Shown here one piece after another: positions 36,831 through 45,715 of a stretch of 64,000 bases of DNA; position 1 is the first letter of the stretch; each line of letters starts with the position of its first letter. The translations under genes were made by a program, and so were the position numbers. This stretch comes from Synechococcus sp. HK01-R. GTDB lineage: Bacteria; Cyanobacteriota; Cyanobacteriia; PCC-6307; Cyanobiaceae. The DNA is taken from positions 2,046,001-2,110,000 of the forward strand of contig NZ_CP059059.1 of NCBI RefSeq assembly GCF_014217855.1, given 5' to 3'. The notes beneath the pieces are model-generated. The model searched no databases. It was not told where the DNA came from and was given only the letters and a program-made list of their open reading frames with translations.

Positions 36831-37076
36831 TCAACGATGTCTCAACTGGGCCAAAGCGCTGTCATGGAGATGCCGACAATGATCCTGGCGTCGAGACCAT
36901 GCCCTCTGCTGCGCGATCGCATTGCGCTGATCAAGGGCATCGGGATGGGTCTCGATCTGGGCGAGCCCTGCCTCACGCCGACGACGCTCATGGGCATGGT
37001 GATCTGACCAGGAGACAAATTCGACGGCCGCACGACGGCGCCGATCGAGAACGTTGACTGGATGAACATCAGACAT
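36831..37076 (-). CDS. Small Arg/His-rich protein beside glnA
   Basis: An 81-residue protein I do not recognise. It has 15 Arg, 9 His and no Lys, with clusters LDRRRRAAVEF, AHERRRREAG and SRRQDHCRHLH; a single Cys; no membrane segment. The ATG at 37076 has AGGAG seven bases upstream, which favours this frame over two other open frames here. It converges on glnA, ending four bases beyond the glnA terminator. An NtcA-type dyad lies 30 bases before the ATG. Glutamine synthetase inactivating factors of other cyanobacteria are small, arginine-rich and NtcA-repressed; similarity to them is in character only. Confidence 0.68.
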   Translation of the reverse strand: MSDVHPVNVLDRRRRAAVEFVSWSDHHAHERRRREAGLAQIETHPDALDQRNAIAQQRAWSRRQDHCRHLHDSALAQLRHR

Positions 37077-37104
37077 GGCGCATCTCCTCTTTCACTGAAG
37101 TCAG

Positions 37105-37124
37105 TCTGTAGCAACCGCTACAGA
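37105..37124 (-). promoter_or_regulatory. NtcA-type dyad upstream of the Arg/His-rich gene
   Basis: A perfect 8-bp inverted repeat with a four-base centre (TCTGTAGC, AACC, GCTACAGA) that contains GTA-N8-TAC. Its centre is about 38 bases from the small gene's ATG, too close for NtcA activation with a -10 box 22 bases on; no TAN3T is found there in either direction. A -10-like TACAGACT on the minus strand overlaps the box, so repression is the more likely mode. Confidence 0.6.
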
Positions 37125-37237
37125 ATCTCGCGTTACTACACGAATCTTTCCAGCCAATGGATCAGCCAGGCACGAAAGCCACAGAGAGGGCGGTCGGTGA
37201 GCTGGAATAGACAACCTTTGGTCCGCAGGCACCCTCG

Positions 37238-38299
37238 ATGGCGACGCCCAGCATCACCGAGATCGCCTACCGCACCCTTCAACAGAGCCGCAGCATCGCC
37301 GGACTGGCTCACAAGCAATTCAGCACCAGGCTGATGGAATGGGTCGCGCCGGACGCCGTACCAAGCACGGAAACCGTGCCGGAGGCCATGTTCATGGAGC
37401 TGCGTCGCTCCCTCGCCTCCCTGGAGGACACTGACTGGCAGGAGGCCGAATCCGGGCTTTATCCCAAACGTCAGCTGTTCGATCAGCCCTGGATCGACTG
37501 GGCGGCCCGCTACCCCCGTCTCTGGCTGGACCTTCCCTCCACCTGGATGCGTCGCCAAAAGAGAAATGTCCGTGACCTCCCGGATGAGGCAAGCGAAACG
37601 CTCTACCCCGACTACTACCTACAGAACTTCCACCATCAGACCGACGGTTACCTGAGTGATCACTCCGCGGAGCTCTATGACCTCCAAGTGGACATCCTGT
37701 TCAATGGCGCAGCAGATGCAATGCGCAGGCGTGTCCTGGCACCTCTCCTCCGCGGTCTGCGTCGCTTTGAGGACCGACCTGCAGCCAGCCTCAGGGTCCT
37801 CGATGTGGCCACGGGAACGGGCAGAACCCTGCATCAGATCCGTGCAGCCCTGCCTGAAGCGACGCTGACTGGCATCGACCTCTCTGAGGCGTATCTGAGG
37901 CAGGCCAACCGATGGCTCAACCAGGGGCGCCAAGGTCTGGTGCAACTCCTGAAGGGGAATGGCGAACACCTTCCCTTCGCGGATGGAAGCATGCAAGCCG
38001 TCACCTGCGTGTTTCTGCTCCACGAGCTACCAGCTCAAGCCAGACAGGCCGTGTTGGAGGAGTGCTATCGCGTCCTGGAACCCGGTGGTGTTCTGGTGCT
38101 GGCCGATTCGATTCAGTTGGCCGACTCACCGCAGTTCAGCGTGGCGATGGAAAACTTCCGCCGCGCTTTCCACGAGCCTTATTACGCCGATTACATCCGT
38201 GATGACATCGAAGCGCGTCTCAGCCAAGCCGGCTTCCGTGGCATCACCGGCGAGTCTCACTTCATGGCAAGGGTCTGGTCGGCCAGTAAAGGGGCATAG
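37238..38299 (+). CDS. SAM-dependent methyltransferase (UbiE-like)
   Basis: A 353-residue protein with a class I methyltransferase domain in the second half: motif I VLDVATGTGRTLHQIR, acidic motif II TGIDLSEAYLRQA, PFADGSMQAVTCVFLLHEL and VLEPGGVLVLADSIQL. The N-terminal 150 residues are a cyanobacterial extension without recognised motifs. A quinone, lipid or pigment substrate is possible, but nothing in the context decides it. Confidence 0.85.
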   Translation: MATPSITEIAYRTLQQSRSIAGLAHKQFSTRLMEWVAPDAVPSTETVPEAMFMELRRSLASLEDTDWQEAESGLYPKRQLFDQPWIDWAARYPRLWLDLPSTWMRRQKRNVRDLPDEASETLYPDYYLQNFHHQTDGYLSDHSAELYDLQVDILFNGAADAMRRRVLAPLLRGLRRFEDRPAASLRVLDVATGTGRTLHQIRAALPEATLTGIDLSEAYLRQANRWLNQGRQGLVQLLKGNGEHLPFADGSMQAVTCVFLLHELPAQARQAVLEECYRVLEPGGVLVLADSIQLADSPQFSVAMENFRRAFHEPYYADYIRDDIEARLSQAGFRGITGESHFMARVWSASKGA

Positions 38300-38369
38300 G
38301 CATTCCCTGACATGTGCGCTTGCGCACGGAGTCGCGCCCCATAGGGTGCCCCTATCCCTCGTGGGGTCC

Positions 38370-38687
38370 ATGTCCAATCCTTTCCGTCTGCGCTGGCTTC
38401 AGGGCTGGACCTTCCAGCTCGTTCTGATGGAAGGGAAGGTTCAGGTGGAAGCCCATGGCTTTGGCATCTGTCTCAGGACAGCCCTGTTTCCGGGTGAAAG
38501 CCCCCAGGCAGCTGCCGACAGGCTCGTGCTTGCCGAGGACAAGCGCAGGCGTGCCCTGCATCAAGCTTGGATCCGCGGTCAGGACCTCACGCGCAGTGCC
38601 ACGGACGAGGCCCCAGCTCTAGAAGAAGCGCGTCAGGAGGGACCCGGGTCCCTGGTGGTGGTCCACCCCCAACCCCTGGCAGCCTGA
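38370..38687 (+). CDS. Conserved hypothetical protein
   Basis: A 105-residue soluble protein of unknown function. It starts MSNPFRLRWLQGWTFQLVLMEG, has one Cys, and a helical basic middle (RLVLAEDKRRRALHQAWIRGQDL); the tail is acidic then Pro-rich. I chose the internal ATG at 38370 because the upstream part of the open frame overlaps the methyltransferase gene out of phase. No family assignment. Confidence 0.6.
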   Translation: MSNPFRLRWLQGWTFQLVLMEGKVQVEAHGFGICLRTALFPGESPQAAADRLVLAEDKRRRALHQAWIRGQDLTRSATDEAPALEEARQEGPGSLVVVHPQPLAA

Positions 38688-38713
38688 CTGCCTGGCAGCT
38701 TGAGAGGAGCGAC

Positions 38714-39031
38714 TTAAAGGCGAGCCAGTAGCCATCCCAGCAGCAGTCCTGGACCACCCCAGCGCATCGCTCTCCAGAACCACCATCCCGACGGTGCTGG
38801 CCTGAAGACCTCTTGACTCGGCTGACCCTCAAGAACCTGACGCATCAGGGCAGAGCGCTGACGCCAGCGCAAACGGTGATGACGTCCCAGACGTTTTGAA
38901 GGGCGCATCATCAGCTGACGTTCCAGCGTCAACCAGAAGGCCAGACGCTTCAGGGCACCGGTGGGCGTCCGAAGACAGTTCCTCAGTGCGTGACGGTTTC
39001 GACGGGGGCAGAGGCCTCGGGCGGATGTCAT
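38714..39031 (-). CDS. Small basic protein with C-terminal hydrophobic helix
   Basis: A 105-residue Arg-rich protein (RPSKRLGRHHRLRWRQRSALMRQ) that ends in a short hydrophobic stretch (GGPGLLLGWLLARL), perhaps a tail anchor. It starts from ATG at 39031 with GAAGG nearby; internal ATGs at residues 41-42 are alternatives. Divergent from the 86-residue gene next to it. Function unknown, and its reality rests mainly on frame, spacing and ribosome site. Confidence 0.5.
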   Translation of the reverse strand: MTSARGLCPRRNRHALRNCLRTPTGALKRLAFWLTLERQLMMRPSKRLGRHHRLRWRQRSALMRQVLEGQPSQEVFRPAPSGWWFWRAMRWGGPGLLLGWLLARL

Positions 39032-39084
39032 GCCTTCGCACGCACGCTGCTAGCGCCAGGATAGAAACAGCTTTGCCCACCGCC

Positions 39085-39345
39085 ATGGCCACCCGCAGTC
39101 CAGCCCCCTGGCCTGATGAAGCAGCGCCTCTCGCCCAGGAACTGCACGGCCAATTGCGACTGGATGATCGCGACTGGCACCGATTGAAAAGCAACGCCGA
39201 TCGTCGTGCTGCTGAACTGCTCTCAGGAGCACTGGTGCAACTTCTTCAGGGCGGGGAGAGGGCCGATGTGGAGGCTCTCATCAACCAGGGACTGCTCTGG
39301 CTCAGGCGGGAACTGAAGGACCCAGGCTGTCCCCAGCACCGCTGA
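39085..39345 (+). CDS. Small conserved cyanobacterial protein (possibly DUF6439)
   Basis: An 86-residue helical protein: LAQELHGQLRLDDRDWHRLK, RRAAELLSGALVQLLQGGERADVEALINQGLLWLRRELKDPGC. It resembles a cyanobacteria-specific family that I recall as DUF6439, but I cannot confirm this here. The last 44 bases overlap the convergent HATPase gene. Confidence 0.65.
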   Translation: MATRSPAPWPDEAAPLAQELHGQLRLDDRDWHRLKSNADRRAAELLSGALVQLLQGGERADVEALINQGLLWLRRELKDPGCPQHR

Positions 39346-39814
39346 CCACGGGAGCAGGCGTTTGATAGCGCCTGCAGGCCAGCTGAAGGCGATTGCCGCG
39401 CCGGCTCCAGCGCACGTCATCGAAACACTGATGAATCAGAAACAGGCCCCGCCCCTGATTGGCGTCCAGACGATCGGGAAGGGAAGCGGATCGAGCCTGA
39501 GGCGGTAGCCCAATCCCTTCATCCTGGATCTGCCAGATCAACCAGTTGGGCGTGAGGATGCGGCGAACACGCAAACATTTGGATGGATCGCCTGCGTTGC
39601 CGTGGCGCACAGCATTAACGAGAGCCTCCTGAAGACCCAGTTGAAGGCGACAGCAGGTATCAGGACAGGAGACAGGCTCTAACAAGATCTCCAGCAGTGG
39701 GCTGAGCTGGAGTGTCGAGGGAAGGATGAAGTCGGCCCAGCGGAACACAGGAGCGGCACCGATGGACTGCAACAACAACTGCAGCGGATCGACGGACTTA
39801 TGCCCGGATGCCAT
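39302..39814 (-). CDS. RsbW-like ATP-binding regulatory protein
   Basis: A 170-residue single-domain GHKL ATPase of the anti-sigma-factor kinase type. The N box LGLQEALVNAVRHGNAGD, G1 box QIQDEGIGLPP and G2 box NQGRGLFLIHQCFDD are all present, and there is no sensor or dimerisation domain. Such proteins phosphorylate anti-sigma antagonists or act as switch proteins. It follows gun4 on the same strand after 51 bases. No partner STAS or PP2C gene is in the window. Confidence 0.82.
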   Translation of the reverse strand: MASGHKSVDPLQLLLQSIGAAPVFRWADFILPSTLQLSPLLEILLEPVSCPDTCCRLQLGLQEALVNAVRHGNAGDPSKCLRVRRILTPNWLIWQIQDEGIGLPPQARSASLPDRLDANQGRGLFLIHQCFDDVRWSRRGNRLQLACRRYQTPAPVVSGAGDSLGPSVPA

Positions 39815-39865
39815 CGGAAACGCTGCACTCTTTTTCGACCATACCGGGATGCGGGAGGGTTGCCA

Positions 39866-40594
39866 CTACCGGCTTGCAGTGGAGCGACGGGCCTGCAGAG
39901 ATGGGTGGTCAAGCAGGGCGTCCATCAGACGCACGCCGCGGAGCTGATTAATCAGGGGCATGTGACCTTCTGGGGCATCCATGGCCCACTGAAAGGCGCC
40001 CGGATAACGGGTCCAAACTCCCTCATGCTTCCAGCCAATCCGTGGCCAGAGCCGTTCGTAGCGACCATCAAGACCAGCGAGCAACCTGGCCTGAACACTG
40101 AAGCCGAAACGCCCCTGGGAATAGGCCATCCAAAGCCGGTCAAGGGTGGCGAGATCCAGCCCCTCCATCGCCGGGACTTCACTGAAATAAACGTAACCAC
40201 GCCGTTCAGCCTGGGGGCCGGCAAGGCTGCGAAGCGCCGCACTGGTGAAGCGATCCGCTTCTTCGAACCGTTCAGCGAGCAAATCCCGCTGCAGAGGGCC
40301 GTAGTCGATGCCCGCTGCTGAAGACGCCTCAAACCAACCATCCCTGCTTCCGATGAGTGCCGGGAGCGCCTGAGGTTGATGACGCTGGAACACCTGCAGT
40401 AACCAGCCAGCCTCCCAGGCATCCCCCTTGGGATCGAACGGAGCGAGGGCCGCGGAACCCAGAGCCGCCAACTCAGCAGCCCTCGATTCAATCGTTGGAA
40501 TCAAAGCGCGCCGCTGACGGGTCGACCCTGTGGAGAAACGCTCCAGCAGTTGGTCTACGGGCAGGCTTGTGGTGGAAGGAGAACCGGAAAGCAT
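39866..40594 (-). CDS. gun4: GUN4 tetrapyrrole-binding protein
   Basis: Porphyrin-binding activator of magnesium chelatase in chlorophyll synthesis. An N-terminal helical region (residues 1-90) is followed by the GUN4 core: DYGPLQRDLLAERFEEADRFT, LDRLWMAYSQGRFGFSVQARL and FQWAMDAPEGHMPLINQLRGVRLMDALL. Length of 242 residues is normal for cyanobacterial Gun4. It is divergent from mnmH. Confidence 0.94.
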   Translation of the reverse strand: MLSGSPSTTSLPVDQLLERFSTGSTRQRRALIPTIESRAAELAALGSAALAPFDPKGDAWEAGWLLQVFQRHQPQALPALIGSRDGWFEASSAAGIDYGPLQRDLLAERFEEADRFTSAALRSLAGPQAERRGYVYFSEVPAMEGLDLATLDRLWMAYSQGRFGFSVQARLLAGLDGRYERLWPRIGWKHEGVWTRYPGAFQWAMDAPEGHMPLINQLRGVRLMDALLDHPSLQARRSTASR

Positions 40595-40656
40595 GGATCA
40601 GGGCCGGCTCTGACAGGCTCGGCGTTGGCCCACTATGTCAGGCATGGGCCTGATCG

Positions 40657-41727
40657 ATGCAGTCGTTGGTGATGGTGGTGGGTGATGGCGTGGCTGGTGA
40701 AGGCGTGGACCTGAGGCACTTCCGTGCAGCAGCAGGGCCGATCGTGGACGTGCGCAGCCCCTCGGAATTCGCGCAAGGCCATTGGCCGGGGTCGGTCAAC
40801 ATTCCGCTTTTCAACGACGACCAGCGTGCTGAGGTGGGACTGACCTACAAAGAGGGAGGGCGACTGGCGGCCACCCAGCTCGGGCTGGCCGCGATAGGGC
40901 CTCAGTTGGCGGATCTTGCCGATGCCCTGCGCTGCGCCGCAGGAGCCGATGGTCAACTGCGGCTCTACTGCTGGCGGGGGGGACTGCGCTCCAACAGTGT
41001 GGCCTGGTTGGCACGACTGGTTGATCTGAATCCCACTCGTCTGGACGGTGGCTACAAAAGCTACCGACGCTGGGTGCTGGCCAGTTTTGAGGAGCCCTGG
41101 CCGCTGCGCCTGCTGGGAGGACGCACGGGCACAGGAAAGACTGATTTGCTGCTCGCCCTCGCCCAGCGGGAGGTGGCGGTGGTGGATCTGGAAGGTCTCG
41201 CCCATCACCGGGGCAGCAGTTTCGGTGGCCTGGGCCTTCCGGAGCAGCCCAGCACGGAGCATTACGAGAATCGACTCGCCGAAGCCCTGGATCTTGCGCG
41301 CCATCAAGGAGCTGATCAGATCTGGCTCGAGGCCGAAAGTGCGCAAGTGGGCCGTTGCCGCATTCCCAATGCACTGTTTCGCCAGATGCAATCCGCACCG
41401 GTCCTGGAGATCCGGCGCAATCTTGAAGAGCGTGTCGCGCAGCTGGTCACGGTCTACGGATCCCAGGGACGCGAACCCCTGCTTGCCGCAACGGAACGCA
41501 TCAGCCGCAGACTCGGGCCCCAGCGCACCAGGGAGGCGATCGATGCCATCCAGGAGCAGGACTGGGCGAGGGCCTGCAGGGCCATGCTCGACTATTACGA
41601 CCGTTGCTATGAGCACGAGTTAGCCCGTTCCCCAGCTCGGCAAAGCGTTGATCTGGACGGCCTGAGTGCTGATCAAGCCGCCGATGCTCTGCTGCATCGA
41701 CAGCTGATCGAGCCTCGCCAACGCTGA
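40657..41727 (+). CDS. mnmH: tRNA 2-selenouridine synthase MnmH
   Basis: Replaces sulfur by selenium in wobble 2-thiouridine, via a geranylated intermediate. An N-terminal rhodanese domain ([24 protein letters not shown]) carries the catalytic cysteine in [14 protein letters not shown], and a P-loop domain follows ([17 protein letters not shown]). The protein is 356 residues. Full activity requires selenophosphate from SelD, which is not in this window. The first start in frame is ATG at 40657; later GTGs could also serve. Confidence 0.93.
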   Translation: MQSLVMVVGDGVAGEGVDLRHFRAAAGPIVDVRSPSEFAQGHWPGSVNIPLFNDDQRAEVGLTYKEGGRLAATQLGLAAIGPQLADLADALRCAAGADGQLRLYCWRGGLRSNSVAWLARLVDLNPTRLDGGYKSYRRWVLASFEEPWPLRLLGGRTGTGKTDLLLALAQREVAVVDLEGLAHHRGSSFGGLGLPEQPSTEHYENRLAEALDLARHQGADQIWLEAESAQVGRCRIPNALFRQMQSAPVLEIRRNLEERVAQLVTVYGSQGREPLLAATERISRRLGPQRTREAIDAIQEQDWARACRAMLDYYDRCYEHELARSPARQSVDLDGLSADQAADALLHRQLIEPRQR

Positions 41728-41785
41728 GCACAACCTGGAAGAGCTGGCTCTAAAGTCACCCTTTGGTCAGCTGGGGACAAACGAC

Positions 41786-42190
41786 ATGGCAGAGGCGGCA
41801 AGCACCGGTGGCCAGGCGACAGCGGCGATTCAGTTTTTCCGTGGGGTCGATGAGCCGGTGGTGCCGGATATCCGCCTCACCCGCAGCCGCGATGGACGCA
41901 CCGGCCAGGCCCTGTTCGTGTTTGAGCAGCCCGATGCCCTGGCCCCCGAGAGCATGGGCGACATCACCGGCATGTTCCTGGTGGATGAGGAAGGCACCCT
42001 GGTCACCCGTGAGGTGAAGGCCCGTTTCGTGAATGGCAAGGCCAGTGCCCTGGAGGCCACTTACACCTGGAAGAGTGAGGTGGACTTCGAACGCTTCATG
42101 CGCTTTGCCCAGCGCTACGCCGACAGCCACGACCTGGGCTATTCCCAGAATTCCGGCGACAATGCCGAGGACAACGACAGCGACGGGTGA
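41786..42190 (+). CDS. psb28: Photosystem II assembly protein Psb28
   Basis: Binds the RC47 intermediate during photosystem II biogenesis and repair. The 134-residue protein has the family pattern [47 protein letters not shown] and [19 protein letters not shown], plus a short acidic Asn/Asp tail. Its stop overlaps the GTG of the next gene. Confidence 0.96.
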   Translation: MAEAASTGGQATAAIQFFRGVDEPVVPDIRLTRSRDGRTGQALFVFEQPDALAPESMGDITGMFLVDEEGTLVTREVKARFVNGKASALEATYTWKSEVDFERFMRFAQRYADSHDLGYSQNSGDNAEDNDSDG

Positions 42191-43287
42191 AATTTCCCCA
42201 GTGGATTGGGCTCGCCGCCCTTGGCGCTGCAGTGGTCCTGCTCTGGACGCTCAAGGACGTTCTCATCCACCTGTTTGCAGCAGTGGTGCTGGCCATGGCG
42301 CTCTGCACGCTGGTGGGAACACTCCGGGCCCGTTGGCCGATTCCCAGACCTGTCGCCCTGCTGATCTGTCTGGTTGGCCTGCTGGTGGTCATCGGCCTCG
42401 GAGCAGCCGTCGTCGTCCCCCCATTCACCAGCCAGTTTCATCAGCTGCTGCTTCAACTCCCGGCTGCTGCAGGTGAGCTGAAGACCCTGGCGATCAATGC
42501 CATCAATGTCATCTCCGGCTGGGTCTACGGAAGCGGAGCCAGCGGCAGCTGGAGTGATCGACTGTTTGCCAACGGCGTCACATCACTCCCAGACAGCTCC
42601 ACCTTGGCGAGCGGTCTCGGGGGGGGGCTCCAGAGCCTCCTCGGTCTCGCCGGAAACCTTGGCAGCGGACTGGTGCAGCTCTTGTTTGTACTCGCCGTCA
42701 GCCTGATGGTTGCTGTGCAGCCCAACGCCTACCGCAACGTGGCGATTCTTCTGGTGCCGTCGTTTTATCGACGCCGTGCCCAGGGAATCCTTGATCAGTG
42801 CGGAAACGCGCTGAGCAGCTGGATGGTGGGGGTGCTGATCAGCTCCCTCTGTGTTGCGTTGCTGGCTGGCATCGGTCTCTCGCTCCTCGGCGTGAAGCTG
42901 GTGATGGCCAATGCTCTGCTGGCCGGTCTGCTCAACGTGATTCCCAACGTTGGCCCAACGATGAGCACGATTTTTCCGATGGCAGTCGCTCTGCTGGATT
43001 CCCCCTGGAAAGCGCTGGCGGTGCTTGGGCTCTACGTGATCGTGCAGAACCTGGAAAGCTATGTGATCACACCATCGGTGATGCACCATCAGGTCAAACT
43101 GCTGCCGGGACTGACCCTGACGGCACAGTTTGTCTTCACGGTGGTGTTCGGTCCCCTTGGGCTGCTGCTGGCCCTTCCACTCGCTGTGGTGCTTCAGGTG
43201 CTGATCCGTGAAATCGTGATTCACGACCTGTTCGATCGCTGGAAGTCGGAAGGACGCCTCCGTCTCTCCAGGCAAAGCACACCATGA
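42187..43287 (+). CDS. AI-2E family permease (first copy)
   Basis: A 366-residue membrane protein of the PerM/AI-2E family with about eight transmembrane helices: pairs at the N-terminus ([18 protein letters not shown] and [23 protein letters not shown]), then a periplasmic region, then a C-terminal set including [21 protein letters not shown], the family's conserved segment. Members include ion antiporters as well as the proposed AI-2 exporter TqsA, so the substrate is open. GTG start overlapping psb28. Confidence 0.88.
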   Translation: MKFPQWIGLAALGAAVVLLWTLKDVLIHLFAAVVLAMALCTLVGTLRARWPIPRPVALLICLVGLLVVIGLGAAVVVPPFTSQFHQLLLQLPAAAGELKTLAINAINVISGWVYGSGASGSWSDRLFANGVTSLPDSSTLASGLGGGLQSLLGLAGNLGSGLVQLLFVLAVSLMVAVQPNAYRNVAILLVPSFYRRRAQGILDQCGNALSSWMVGVLISSLCVALLAGIGLSLLGVKLVMANALLAGLLNVIPNVGPTMSTIFPMAVALLDSPWKALAVLGLYVIVQNLESYVITPSVMHHQVKLLPGLTLTAQFVFTVVFGPLGLLLALPLAVVLQVLIREIVIHDLFDRWKSEGRLRLSRQSTP

Positions 43288-44282
43288 GTGCCCGGAACCT
43301 GCTGGCCGCCCTCACCCTTGTGGTGCTCTGCCTGTTGGTGTGGGAGCTGCGCTGGGTGTTGCTGGTGCTGTTCGGCGCCGTGGTGCTGGCCGTGGCCTTA
43401 GACGTGCCGATCCGCAAACTCATGCAATTAGGGCTACCGAGGCACCTGTCGCTGCTCGTGGTGCTGGCCCTGCTGATTCTGGGCGGTGCACTGGTGATTC
43501 AGCTGCTCGTACCGGAACTGCTCACCCAGCTCCAACAGCTGACCTCCCTGCTCCCGAGTTTGGTTGAAAAACTTCGCTCCATCATCGCGAGCCAGCCGAG
43601 GCTGTCCGAGCTGGAGCAATCGATTCCGGAGCAGTTCAGCTGGGAGCGAATCCAACCCGTTGGCTTCCAGCTGCTTGGGGTCGCTGGCGGTGCAGCGAAC
43701 GGGCTGATCCAGCTCCTGCTGATGAGCCTCTTGGCGGTGCTCATGGCCCTCGACCCTGGCTCCCATCGCCGCATGGTGATCGCTGCAACCCCCAGGCCAG
43801 CTCGACCGATGATGAAACGGGTTCTCGATCAATGTCGAGCGGCCCTGGGCGGCTGGCTTGCGGGCATGACCCTGTCTGCAACGGCCGTGTTTCTTCTCAC
43901 TTGGCTGGGTCTGGTGCTGTTAAAAGCGCCGCTTGCTCTGCTCAGCGCGCTGATCTGCGGCCTGCTGACCTTCGTGCCAACCATCGGTCCAACAGCGGCC
44001 ACCCTGCTGCCGCTTGGCCTGGCACTGCTGATCTCGCCGACACTGACCCTTCAGGTGCTGATCCTGCGGCTGGTGCTGCAAAACCTGGAGGCTTTCCTGC
44101 TCACGCCGCTTCTGTTACGGCGTACGGTGAACCTGCTGCCGACCGTGGCACTGATGGCTCAGTTAAGCCTGGGCGCCCTGCTCGGCCTGCCTGGAGTTCT
44201 GCTGGCCCTCCCTCTCGTGGTGGTTCTGCAGGTGGGAATGGAACTGGTCGTGGTGCGTCAGATCATGGATCGCTGGAGCTGA
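43284..44282 (+). CDS. AI-2E family permease (second copy)
   Basis: A 332-residue paralogue of the upstream permease, joined to it by an ATGA overlap. The same topology is visible, with GLLTFVPTIGPTAATLLPLGLALL at the conserved position. The two sequences differ widely apart from that block, which suggests an old duplication or a functional heteromer rather than a recent copy. Confidence 0.88.
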   Translation: MSARNLLAALTLVVLCLLVWELRWVLLVLFGAVVLAVALDVPIRKLMQLGLPRHLSLLVVLALLILGGALVIQLLVPELLTQLQQLTSLLPSLVEKLRSIIASQPRLSELEQSIPEQFSWERIQPVGFQLLGVAGGAANGLIQLLLMSLLAVLMALDPGSHRRMVIAATPRPARPMMKRVLDQCRAALGGWLAGMTLSATAVFLLTWLGLVLLKAPLALLSALICGLLTFVPTIGPTAATLLPLGLALLISPTLTLQVLILRLVLQNLEAFLLTPLLLRRTVNLLPTVALMAQLSLGALLGLPGVLLALPLVVVLQVGMELVVVRQIMDRWS

Positions 44283-44296
44283 TCCACCCCCTTGTC

Positions 44297-44497
44297 TTAG
44301 GGGCGCGACGGTCCCGTCTTCACCTGACGGATGGTATTGCGAGGGCTGGTGCGCACCGGATTCAGGCTGGACGGTCGCACTTTCGCCGGTTGAGCTCTGG
44401 GGCGATGGGGCTGGAACTGGGACTGGGTTCTGGCGATGAGCACCACGCCGACGAGGCCCACGAGAAGCAACACAGCCCAGTAACGCTTCAGCGCCAT
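44297..44497 (-). CDS. Small single-pass membrane protein
   Basis: A 66-residue protein from the ATG at 44497: one N-terminal helix (YWAVLLLVGLVGVVLIA) and a basic, Ser/Pro/Arg-rich tail. The tail ends 15 bases from the second AI-2E gene stop on the other strand. It follows the 70-residue membrane gene on the same strand. Function unknown. Confidence 0.5.
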   Translation of the reverse strand: MALKRYWAVLLLVGLVGVVLIARTQSQFQPHRPRAQPAKVRPSSLNPVRTSPRNTIRQVKTGPSRP

Positions 44498-44530
44498 GGC
44501 ACAACCTCCAGCGCAACCTCCAGCCACGAC

Positions 44531-44743
44531 TCAATCTCCTGAGCGAGGCCCGTACCGACGCCAGAGCGAAGGAATGGCACAGAGCACAGCAATCGCGAGG
44601 GCATGATGCCGGATCGCGTAAGACACGGCTGTGACTGTGACGTGGTCACGGAGCAGAAGCAGTTCAGTGCGTAGATCCAGCAGCGCCAAAATCAGGAGCA
44701 ACGCTGGAAACCATCGATCGCTGCTGCGACGGGGAGAACCCAC
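44531..44743 (-). CDS. Small membrane protein following secF
   Basis: A 70-residue protein with one or two hydrophobic segments (WFPALLLILALLDLRTELLLL and HALAIAVLCAIPSLW). It starts from GTG three bases after the secF stop, so it is probably the third gene of secD-secF. The DLRTELLLLRDHVTVTAV segment looks constrained. A SecDF accessory role is possible but unproven. Confidence 0.62.
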   Translation of the reverse strand: MGSPRRSSDRWFPALLLILALLDLRTELLLLRDHVTVTAVSYAIRHHALAIAVLCAIPSLWRRYGPRSGD

Positions 44744-44746
44744 GGA

Positions 44747-45712
44747 TCAACTCGCGCGACTGGGGGCGACGGCGCGTCTGGACCAGAGCGTGAGAAGCGA
44801 CGGAGCCAGGGCGATGCTCGACCAGCTACCGACGATGACGCCGGCTGCAAGAGCCACTGCAAACCACACCAGGGTGCTTCCCCCGAAGAGGATCAGGGCG
44901 AACAGGGGCATCAAGGTGGTGCCACTGGTGTAAAGCGTGCGCGTGAGGGTCGCAGTGACCGCATTGTCGACTTGCTCACCAATCGGACGATCGCCTTCCA
45001 GGCGCTGCCGTTCACGAATGCGGTCAAACACGACCACGGTGTCGTTGACCGAATAACCGGCAATTGTGAGCAGAGCCACTGCAAAAAGACTGTCGACCTC
45101 CAGGGCGATCAGCAGGCCCAGCCAGGCGAACAGGCCACAGACGATCACCACATCATGGGCAAGGGCCAGAAGCGCGAGCACGGCGTAGCGCCTGTCGTAG
45201 CGAATGCTGATGTAGAGCGCGATTCCCGCGAAGGCGACCAGCAGGGAGATGAGACTGCTGCGCAACAACTGACTACCGAGGGTGGGACCGATCGTGTCAA
45301 CCGCCTGTCCACCGGGCAGAAACGGTCCGGCCACAGGCGTGAGCGCAGCGATCACGGCCTGGCCCTGGGCCGCACTGAGGGTGGGCATGCGCAGCACCAG
45401 AGACTTGCCGCGATCGAGAAGCTGAACGCGTGCGGACGCAAGATTTGGTGCTGGCGCATCGGCATCGTCTGGCAATGGAGCCGCCGCAAGGACGTTCTGA
45501 AGCTCAGAGACCTTCAGTGCGCCACAGCTGGTCCCACAACGGCGCTCCAACTGGATCTGAGTACCGCCGGTGAAATCAAGGCCGGGGCGAAGGGGAGCAT
45601 GAATCTGAGGGTTGGTCCAGCTGAGGAGGATGCCGATGACGCTGACCGCAATCATCAGAAACGACACCCACCAGACACGACGACGAAGACGACTGACGTT
45701 GAAGACGACCAT
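44747..45712 (-). CDS. secF: Protein translocase subunit SecF
   Basis: Partner of SecD in proton-driven late-stage protein export across the plasma and thylakoid membranes. The 321 residues show one N-terminal helix, the periplasmic signature PGLDFTGGTQIQLE, and five C-terminal helices with SVNDTVVVFDRIRE and LFGGSTLVWFAVALAAGVIVGSWSSI. The ATG lies three bases after the secD stop. Confidence 0.95.
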   Translation of the reverse strand: MVVFNVSRLRRRVWWVSFLMIAVSVIGILLSWTNPQIHAPLRPGLDFTGGTQIQLERRCGTSCGALKVSELQNVLAAAPLPDDADAPAPNLASARVQLLDRGKSLVLRMPTLSAAQGQAVIAALTPVAGPFLPGGQAVDTIGPTLGSQLLRSSLISLLVAFAGIALYISIRYDRRYAVLALLALAHDVVIVCGLFAWLGLLIALEVDSLFAVALLTIAGYSVNDTVVVFDRIRERQRLEGDRPIGEQVDNAVTATLTRTLYTSGTTLMPLFALILFGGSTLVWFAVALAAGVIVGSWSSIALAPSLLTLWSRRAVAPSRAS

Positions 45713-45715
45713 GGC

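Noticed and set aside
36842-37114. Alternative 90-codon frame overlapping the Arg/His-rich gene
   Set aside because: TTG start without a ribosome site, and starts within the NtcA dyad; the 81-residue frame has AGGAG at good spacing.
35007-37237. Glutamine riboswitch (glnA RNA or Downstream-peptide motif) near glnA or the small gene
   Set aside because: I looked for the conserved aptamer core upstream of both genes and did not see it.
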